A stretch of DNA of 64,000 bases from Flavobacterium quisquiliarum (lineage in GTDB: Bacteria > Bacteroidota > Bacteroidia > Flavobacteriales > Flavobacteriaceae): positions 179,426 to 243,425 of the forward strand of contig NZ_WWEM01000038.1 of the NCBI RefSeq assembly GCF_019308285.1, written 5' to 3'. Shown here piece by piece: positions 59,384-64,000 of the stretch. The notes under the pieces were generated by a model. That model was not told where the DNA came from, did not search any database, and saw only the letters and a list, made by a program, of their open reading frames with translations. Position numbers and translations under genes: made by a program. Each line of letters opens with the position of its first letter. The stretch's first letter is position 1.

Positions 59384-59893
59384 ATGAATCCAAAACATCC
59401 TTCAGAATCTCTAACTATTTTAACTGATTTAGTTTTACCGAGCGAAACTAATCCTTTAAACAATCTTTTTGGTGGTGAATTATTAGCCCGAATGGATCGC
59501 GCTGCAAGTATTGCCGCCCGCAGACATTCGCGCCGAATTGTAGTTACTGCTTCTGTAAATCACGTTGCTTTTAATAGAGCCATTTCGCTTGGAAGCGTTG
59601 TAACAGTCGAAGCAAAAGTTTCAAGATCTTTCAAAAGTTCTATGGAAGTATTTATAGACGTTTGGGTAGAAGACCGCGAATCTGGAAATAGAACAAAAGC
59701 CAACGAAGCCATTTATACATTTGTGGCTGTAGATGATACTGGAAGACCAGTCGAAGTACCACCAATTGTACCAGAAACTGAACTAGAAATCCAACGTTTT
59801 GATGCAGCTTTGCGTCGTAAACAACTAAGTTTACTTTTGGCAGGCAAAATAAAACCCGCTGATGCCACAGAATTAAAGGCTTTATTTTTGTAA
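59384..59893 (+). CDS. acyl-CoA thioesterase (hot-dog fold)
   Basis: This enzyme hydrolyses acyl-CoA to free fatty acid and CoA. The 169-residue protein has the hot-dog helix block NPLNNLFGGELLARMDRAAS (the conserved N-x-x-G/N pocket) and the strands RIVVTASVNHVAFNRAISLG and GSVVTVEAKVSRSFKSSMEV, as in YciA-type and BACH-type single-domain thioesterases. A C-terminal helix (ALRRKQLSLLLAGKI) extends past the core. It lies 35 bp after the DoxX gene, so it is likely in the holB transcript. Substrate chain length cannot be read from sequence. Confidence 0.88.
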   Translation: MNPKHPSESLTILTDLVLPSETNPLNNLFGGELLARMDRAASIAARRHSRRIVVTASVNHVAFNRAISLGSVVTVEAKVSRSFKSSMEVFIDVWVEDRESGNRTKANEAIYTFVAVDDTGRPVEVPPIVPETELEIQRFDAALRRKQLSLLLAGKIKPADATELKALFL

Positions 59894-60049
59894 TGAAAAT
59901 TGTGACAATTTGGAACAATTGGAAATAATGAAACTTCAAAAAAAGGAGTAATTTTACAATTTACAAAACAAGCCAATAAATTTTAAGAAAGAATTTTCTT
60001 AATTTTATCCGGAAAGGCAAAAATAAAAATTTAGATAATTTAAGAAAAT

Positions 60050-61057
60050 ATGAGTTCAGACAAAGAAGCCAAATTAAAAGCGTTACAGTTAACACTTGAC
60101 AAACTTGACAAAACCTACGGAAAAGGAACCGTAATGAAAATGGGCGACAGAGCCATTGTAGAGGTAGAAACGATTTCTTCAGGTTCGCTTGGTGTTGATT
60201 TAGCTCTTGGCGTTAATGGTTATCCAAAAGGAAGAATTATTGAAATATATGGTCCAGAATCTTCTGGAAAAACTACTTTGACGCTTCATGCTATTGCTGA
60301 GGCTCAAAAAGCTGGAGGTATTGCTGCTTTTATTGATGCGGAGCACGCTTTTGATAGAAACTACGCTGAAAAATTAAATGTTGATATTGAGAATTTAATC
60401 ATTTCTCAACCAGACAACGGAGAACAGGCTTTGGAAATTGCCGAAAACCTAATCCGTTCTGGAGCTATAGATATTGTTGTTATTGACTCTGTTGCGGCTT
60501 TGACTCCGAAAAGTGAGATTGAAGGTGAAATGGGAGATTCTAAAATGGGTCTTCACGCACGTTTGATGTCTCAAGCTTTGAGAAAACTTACTGGAACTAT
60601 CAGTAAAACAAATTGTACAGTATTCTTTATCAACCAGCTTCGTGAAAAAATCGGTGTAATGTTCGGAAATCCGGAGACTACAACGGGAGGTAATGCTTTA
60701 AAATTCTACGCTTCTGTACGTTTAGATATTCGTCGTTCTGCTCAAATTAAAGACGGTGAAAACGTAATTGGTAACAGAACAAAAGTAAAAATTGTTAAAA
60801 ACAAAGTGGCACCGCCTTTTAAAACTGCCGAATTTGACATCATGTATGGAGAAGGAGTTTCTAAAACTGGTGAAATCTTAGATTTAGCGGTTGAATTTGA
60901 CATCGTTAAAAAAGCAGGATCTTGGTTCAGTTATGGTGATACCAAATTAGGACAAGGTCGCGATGCTGTTAAGGCGTTGATAAAAGATAACCCAGAACTT
61001 GCTGAAGAACTGGAAATTAAAATTAAAGAACATATCAAAGAATTAGCAAACGCATAA
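60050..61057 (+). CDS. recA: recombinase A
   Basis: RecA forms ATP-dependent filaments on single-stranded DNA for homologous recombination and induction of the SOS response. The 335-residue protein has the N-terminal helix, Walker A (GPESSGKTT, about residues 66-74), IDAEHAFDRNYA, Walker B (DIVVIDSVAALTPKSEIEGE), the L1 region GDSKMGLHARLMSQALRKL, the L2 region with INQLREKIGVMFGNPETTTGGNA (split here), and the C-terminal acidic helix EELEIKIKEHIKELANA. All are intact. It sits alone with a strong hairpin terminator 25 bp after the stop. No LexA-type operator is evident. Confidence 0.98.
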   Translation: MSSDKEAKLKALQLTLDKLDKTYGKGTVMKMGDRAIVEVETISSGSLGVDLALGVNGYPKGRIIEIYGPESSGKTTLTLHAIAEAQKAGGIAAFIDAEHAFDRNYAEKLNVDIENLIISQPDNGEQALEIAENLIRSGAIDIVVIDSVAALTPKSEIEGEMGDSKMGLHARLMSQALRKLTGTISKTNCTVFFINQLREKIGVMFGNPETTTGGNALKFYASVRLDIRRSAQIKDGENVIGNRTKVKIVKNKVAPPFKTAEFDIMYGEGVSKTGEILDLAVEFDIVKKAGSWFSYGDTKLGQGRDAVKALIKDNPELAEELEIKIKEHIKELANA

Positions 61058-61081
61058 TTCTATAAAGCATTCTGATTTTAA

Positions 61082-61109
61082 GTCCGATAGATTTTACCAT
61101 CTATCGGAT
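61082..61109 (+). terminator. recA terminator
   Basis: GTCCGATAGAT pairs with ATCTATCGGAT around a 6-nt loop, followed by TTTTTTG. Confidence 0.85.
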
Positions 61110-61402
61110 TTTTTGTTTTTAAGAAAAATTTGAAATCGAAACGCAACCTTTTTATTAAATCTCCATCTTATAAAAAAGCAAGTCTCCAAAATTGATACGC
61201 CATATATCAATTTGGATTTTTTTAGAATTTACATTGGTTGGTTATTTGAACAAAAATCCGTTAGTTATTGGGTACTAACGGATTTTTATTATTTTTTTAC
61301 TTTTTTGACGCAACCTTTTTAGCTTTTCCATATCTATACTAATGTGACATTAACTTGAGTTATAATTAAACTCTTTATTATCAACCATTAATATTTTTAA
61401 CC
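61110..61402. other. intergenic region downstream of recA
   Basis: Between the recA terminator and a small basic open frame this region is AT-rich. It contains a second hairpin terminator (61252-61287) and two copies of CGCAACCTTTTTA-like sequence (near 61142 and 61309). No open frame of note was found in it. Confidence 0.5.
61252..61287. terminator. second hairpin terminator after recA
   Basis: AAAAATCCGTTAGT pairs with ACTAACGGATTTTT around an 8-nt loop, with a T-run after. It separates an unannotated stretch from the small ORF downstream. Confidence 0.75.
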
Positions 61403-61507
61403 ATGAAAGAAAAAATAGAATTGTTGTACAGTAAAAACCGAAGAAAAACCAAATTGAAATTTAAAAAAGTATTACGTTTTATTTCCGAAAAGATAATTCA
61501 CAGATAA
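61403..61507 (+). CDS. possible small basic protein, 34 aa
   Basis: An ATG-initiated frame encodes 34 residues with many Lys and Arg (KNRRKTKLKFKKVLRF) and no hydrophobic helix. It lies between two hairpin terminators (61252-61287 and 61546-61582), which supports a transcribed unit of its own. No family is recognised and no convincing promoter is seen. The transcript could instead be a small RNA. Confidence 0.35.
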   Translation: MKEKIELLYSKNRRKTKLKFKKVLRFISEKIIHR

Positions 61508-61545
61508 TAACTTTTGAATAAAAATAGGGGGTTTTTAATTCAAAG

Positions 61546-61582
61546 AAAAGCCGGTAGATTTTTAAGAAATCTACCGGCTTTT
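61546..61582. terminator. bidirectional terminator beside the second plsC
   Basis: AAAAGCCGGTAGATTT pairs with AAATCTACCGGCTTTT around a short loop. T-runs on both strands serve the small ORF on the plus strand and plsC on the minus strand. Confidence 0.85.
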
Positions 61583-61606
61583 GTATTTTAAATTATCTGA
61601 GAAATT

Positions 61607-62347
61607 CTATTTTTGAAAATCAATTAATCCATTGTAAATTATGGTTCTAACTTGATCTCTTAACTCTTTTCTGTGATCAATAGTTAGATCTTTTGTTTCA
61701 ATGAAAGGAAGAATTCTTGCGCGCATTCTGCCAGGACTTCCACTTAGAAATGTATATGAAAAACGTTCTTTATTATCTGCAAAAACAATTGGCACAATTG
61801 GAATCTGGTGATCAATTGCCAATCTAAAAGCTCCGTCTTTAAATTCATCTAACAAAATACTTTCATCATCTGGAACACCGCCTTCAGGGAAAATACAAAT
61901 ACTTAACCCTTGGTTTAAACGGCTTTGAGCTCTTTTAAAAACTTCATTTTTACTTCTTGATGAATTTCTATCAACTAAAATACAAGTTCGTTTATAGAAA
62001 AATCCAAAAAGCGGAATCTTCACCAGCTCTTTTTTACCAACAAAAACAAACGGATTCTTAATTAGAGCAAGCATAAGCATAATATCGGTCATCGAGGTAT
62101 GATTGGCCACAATCATGTAACTTTTGCCTTTAATAAGCTTCTGTTCGCGTTTTACGGTATAATAAAACCCCATTCCGAAAAGAATAAATTTTGCCCAAAT
62201 TCGAGCCATCTTAAAGAAATATGGATATCCTTTCTCTGAAACTATAGAAATCAGTAAAAATGGCAGCATAATCAAGATTGGAATCGCCATTAAGACGTAA
62301 AACCAAACGCGCCAAAGAATCCAAAAAGCAATTTTAAGTATTTTCAT
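61607..62347 (-). CDS. 1-acyl-sn-glycerol-3-phosphate acyltransferase (PlsC-like), copy 2
   Basis: This is the second PlsC-family acyltransferase in the window. From ATG 62347 the protein has 246 residues: N-terminal hydrophobic segments (about residues 5-33), then NHTSMTDIML (the HxxxxD motif), CILVDRNSSRSKNE, and IFPEGGVPDDES, a variant of the usual FPEGTRS block. The frame extends 13 codons further to a TTG, which I reject. The differences in the third motif suggest a specificity distinct from copy 1 at 18.5 kb. It is likely a single-gene unit; the region upstream carries dispersed repeats. Confidence 0.88.
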   Translation of the reverse strand: MKILKIAFWILWRVWFYVLMAIPILIMLPFLLISIVSEKGYPYFFKMARIWAKFILFGMGFYYTVKREQKLIKGKSYMIVANHTSMTDIMLMLALIKNPFVFVGKKELVKIPLFGFFYKRTCILVDRNSSRSKNEVFKRAQSRLNQGLSICIFPEGGVPDDESILLDEFKDGAFRLAIDHQIPIVPIVFADNKERFSYTFLSGSPGRMRARILPFIETKDLTIDHRKELRDQVRTIIYNGLIDFQK

Positions 62348-62399
62348 AGCTTCAAATGTAATAAAACGGAAATGAATTTTAAACAAGAATTTGACTAGT

Positions 62400-62476
62400 C
62401 AATTATTCAACGCAAAGAACACAAAGGATTTTCGCAAAGTTTTAAAGTTTTTTTGCTTTGCAATAAGTTCACAAAG
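62400..62476. repeat. GCAAAG-type dispersed repeat
   Basis: The stretch AACGCAAAGAACACAAAGG followed by TTCGCAAAG and an inverted CTTTGC belongs to the same dispersed family as the repeats at 22.3, 23.1-23.3 and 24.1-24.4 kb. It lies between plsC and the broken GxxExxY gene. Confidence 0.6.
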
Positions 62477-62760
62477 CTATGTCGTTAAATTATTGGCAAC
62501 TCTTCTAATGCCGTTCTTTAAAAGACTTTCGTTGAAATTTATAAGTAGACCGAGTTTAAAATTTCCAAGTTTTAAGTATGTTAATGTTTGAGCCAAATGG
62601 TTAACAGTGAGTGATTCTACGCTTTTTATTTCGACTAATAATTTGCTTTCTACAAGTATATCAATACGATATCCACAATCAAGCTTAACTTCTTCAAAAA
62701 CCAATGGCAAAGCTTTTTCTTTTTCAACAAAAAGCCCACGTTGACTTATTTTATAAAACT
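62477..62760 (-). pseudogene. GxxExxY protein, 5' end cut by an insertion sequence
   Basis: The C-terminal part of a GxxExxY protein is present and in frame: RGLFVEKEKALPLVFEEVKL, CGYRIDILVESKLLVEIKSV and the final HLAQTLTYLKLGNFKLGLLI region match the family. The N-terminal part with the GxxExxY motif itself is missing: the frame runs directly into the left end of the IS3-family element at about 62760, which supplies an accidental start codon at 62785 and eight foreign residues (MSTYFRTR). I judge it a broken gene. Members are common, repeat-associated genes of unknown role in Bacteroidetes; the rest of this copy should lie past the right end of the element. Confidence 0.75.
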
Positions 62761-62800
62761 GTCTCGTCCTGAAATAAGTTGACATAAAATTGACTTATTT

Positions 62801-63193
62801 ATGAATAATCCAGAATTTAAAAAAGAGCGACGTAGTCAGCGAGATTACAACTTAGGCTTTAAATTAGCCGTTATTTCGCAGGTAGAAAAAGGCGAACTTA
62901 CTTACAAGCAGGCGCAGAAAAAATACGGAATACAGGGAAGAAGCACAGTTTTGGTTTGGTTACGAAAATTTGGTAACTTAGACTGGAGCAAACCTAATCT
63001 TCTTTTTATGTCAAAATCAAAAGAAACTCCGGCACAGATTATCAAAAGATTAGAAAAAGAACTGGCAGATGAAAAACTGAAAAACATGGTTCTTAATACT
63101 ATGATTGATATTTCTGACAGTCAATATGGAACTCAAATCAGAAAAAAGTTTTCTCCCAAACCATCAGAAGCATCCGGCAGGAAAAAGGAATAA
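62801..63193 (+). CDS. IS3-family transposase OrfA
   Basis: This 130-residue DNA-binding protein of the element has a helix-turn-helix in the region TYKQAQKKYGIQGRSTVLVW, which recognises the inverted repeats, followed by a coiled coil (about residues 70-100, IIKRLEKELADEKLKNMVLN) for multimerisation. Near its 3' end a slippery heptamer A_AAA_AAG at 63142-63148 lies in the zero frame, so ribosomes can shift -1 into OrfB. It stops 2 bp before the OrfB ATG. Confidence 0.9.
   Translation: MNNPEFKKERRSQRDYNLGFKLAVISQVEKGELTYKQAQKKYGIQGRSTVLVWLRKFGNLDWSKPNLLFMSKSKETPAQIIKRLEKELADEKLKNMVLNTMIDISDSQYGTQIRKKFSPKPSEASGRKKE
63142..63148 (+). promoter_or_regulatory. programmed -1 frameshift heptamer (A_AAA_AAG)
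   Basis: The heptamer is in the correct orfA phase (AGA AAA AAG). A -1 slip enters the frame of orfB, which is open from here. This is the classic IS3 arrangement for making the OrfAB transposase. Confidence 0.75.
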
Positions 63194-63195
63194 GT

Positions 63196-64000
63196 ATGTC
63201 CTATGCCTGTAGATTATTTGGGATAAGCCGACAATCGATTTATCAGCATGAATCACGTTTACTAATACGCGAAGAACAATTGCTCAAAGTTAGGGAACTG
63301 GTTGAAAAACAAAGAAGAATAATGCCTAGATTAGGCACAAGAAAACTTTATTTTTTATTGGAGCATTGTTTTGCTGAAAATGGAATTAAAATCGGTAGAG
63401 ATGCATTTTTCAAGTATTTAAAAAGAGAGCAGCTGCTTATAAAGCCTGCAAAGAGTTATATTAAAACAACTTTTTCTAAACACTGGCTTCATAAATATCC
63501 TAATCTTCTAAAAGATATTAATGTGCATAGGCCCGAACAGGTCTTTGTAAGTGATATAACTTATGTAAAATCATATGAAAGAACCCATTATCTCTCATTA
63601 GTTACAGACGTTTTCAGCAGGAAAATTGTCGGCTATCATTTAAGTGACGATATGAGTGCAGAGAATGTTGTTAAAGCCCTGAAAATGGCAGTTAAAAATA
63701 GAAAAAACAAACTTGCACTTATACATCATTCAGACAGAGGGCTTCAGTATTGTTCCCAGATTTATCAGAATGAATTAAGAAAGAACAATATTGAACCATC
63801 AATGACCGATGGATATGATTGCTATCAGAATGCTTTAGCAGAAAGAATCAATGGGATTTTAAAGCATGAATTTTTAATCTATAAATGTAAATCAGCAGTA
63901 GAATTAAATAAATTAATTAAAGAATCTATAGAATGCTATAATCAAAAAAGGCCGCATTTAAGCTTGAAAATGAAAACACCTAATTTTGTATATCAAAAAA
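63196..64000 (+). CDS. IS3-family transposase OrfB (3' end outside the window)
   Basis: This is the catalytic part of the transposase, with an RNase H-like integrase core (DDE). An HTH-like N-terminus (ACRLFGISRQSIYQHESRLL) is followed by a helical region and the core: first aspartate in FVSDITYVKSY, second in HHSDRGLQYCS, glutamate in AERINGILKHEF. The visible part has 268 residues and no stop before the window end, so only the last few residues are missing. The ATG at 63196 allows independent translation, while the open frame upstream back to the slippery site allows an OrfAB fusion. Confidence 0.9.
   Translation, partial: MSYACRLFGISRQSIYQHESRLLIREEQLLKVRELVEKQRRIMPRLGTRKLYFLLEHCFAENGIKIGRDAFFKYLKREQLLIKPAKSYIKTTFSKHWLHKYPNLLKDINVHRPEQVFVSDITYVKSYERTHYLSLVTDVFSRKIVGYHLSDDMSAENVVKALKMAVKNRKNKLALIHHSDRGLQYCSQIYQNELRKNNIEPSMTDGYDCYQNALAERINGILKHEFLIYKCKSAVELNKLIKESIECYNQKRPHLSLKMKTPNFVYQK

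Larger units (their letters stand above)
62760..64000 (+). mobile_element. IS3-family insertion sequence (right end outside the window)
   Basis: The element contains an orfA/orfB transposase pair in the typical IS3 arrangement and starts with a TG-type left end, TGTCTCGTCCTGAAATAAGT, at about 62760. The left boundary is set by where the interrupted gene stops matching its family, so it is uncertain by a few bases. The right inverted repeat and target duplication lie outside the window. Confidence 0.85.

Noticed and set aside
59894..60049. LexA-type SOS operator ahead of recA
   Set aside because: AATTG-containing short repeats are present but no clear palindrome of operator type or promoter could be defined.
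62348..62386. Longer start (TTG) for the second PlsC
   Set aside because: It adds 13 residues ahead of a normal ATG that starts the hydrophobic N-terminus.
62477..62785. Complete 102-residue gene at the IS junction
   Set aside because: The first eight residues come from the insertion sequence and the GxxExxY motif region is missing, so it is a truncated gene.

Overview
The window is about 34% GC by eye, uses TAnnTTTG-type promoters with almost no Shine-Dalgarno signals, and carries a type IX secretion (T9SS) gliding-motility operon, SprB-repeat adhesin genes and several protein families typical of Flavobacteriia. It is most likely a chromosomal segment of a Flavobacterium close to, but not the same as, F. 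johnsoniae: its SprB is 4925 residues, whereas I recall the F. johnsoniae protein as about 6500. No rRNA, tRNA or CRISPR array was seen.

Layout. 1-7.2 kb: 3' end of hemF, a DUF4421 protein and a class I fructose-bisphosphate aldolase framed by two copies of a palindromic element, two exported proteins of unknown role, then hemB with a cytochrome c lipoprotein. 7.2-11.5 kb: a tandem pair of M13 metallopeptidases, each with its own promoter. 11.7-15.3 kb: SCO1/SenC, feoA, feoB, a 41-residue FeoB-associated protein and a 39-residue membrane protein. 15.6-22.3 kb: alpha/beta hydrolase, HD phosphohydrolase, plsC plus acyl-ACP desaturase, rnpA, DUF4349 and a CtpA-type protease. 22.6-28.6 kb: GNAT, DUF1579, DUF4837, LysM lytic transglycosylase and pgk, with many intergenic repeats. 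28.8-32.7 kb: an intradiol dioxygenase lipoprotein, a degenerate pirin-like protein and an unknown protein, directly downstream of a LytS/LytTR two-component pair. 32.9-57.4 kb: a minus-strand gliding cluster (three unknown exported proteins, then sprC, sprD, sprB, sprF). 57.8-62.3 kb: holB, DoxX, acyl-CoA thioesterase, recA and a second plsC. 62.5-64 kb: a GxxExxY gene cut by an IS3-family element that runs off the window.

How the genes work together. The gliding cluster is the centre of interest. SprB is a very long cell-surface adhesin exported by the T9SS through a type B C-terminal domain, with SprF as its dedicated PorP-like outer-membrane partner. SprC is an Ig-like exported protein with the same kind of C-terminal domain. 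SprD joins a PorP-like barrel to a roughly 900-residue Ala/Lys/Glu helical repeat and a C-terminal SPOR-like domain, so it could link the outer membrane to peptidoglycan. The LytS/LytTR pair is followed by two perfect 10-bp direct repeats 21 bp apart, the arrangement LytTR regulators bind, immediately ahead of the dioxygenase operon; this is a testable operator. Haem and iron handling (hemF, hemB, cytochrome c, feoAB) and lipid synthesis (two plsC, desaturase) make up much of the rest.
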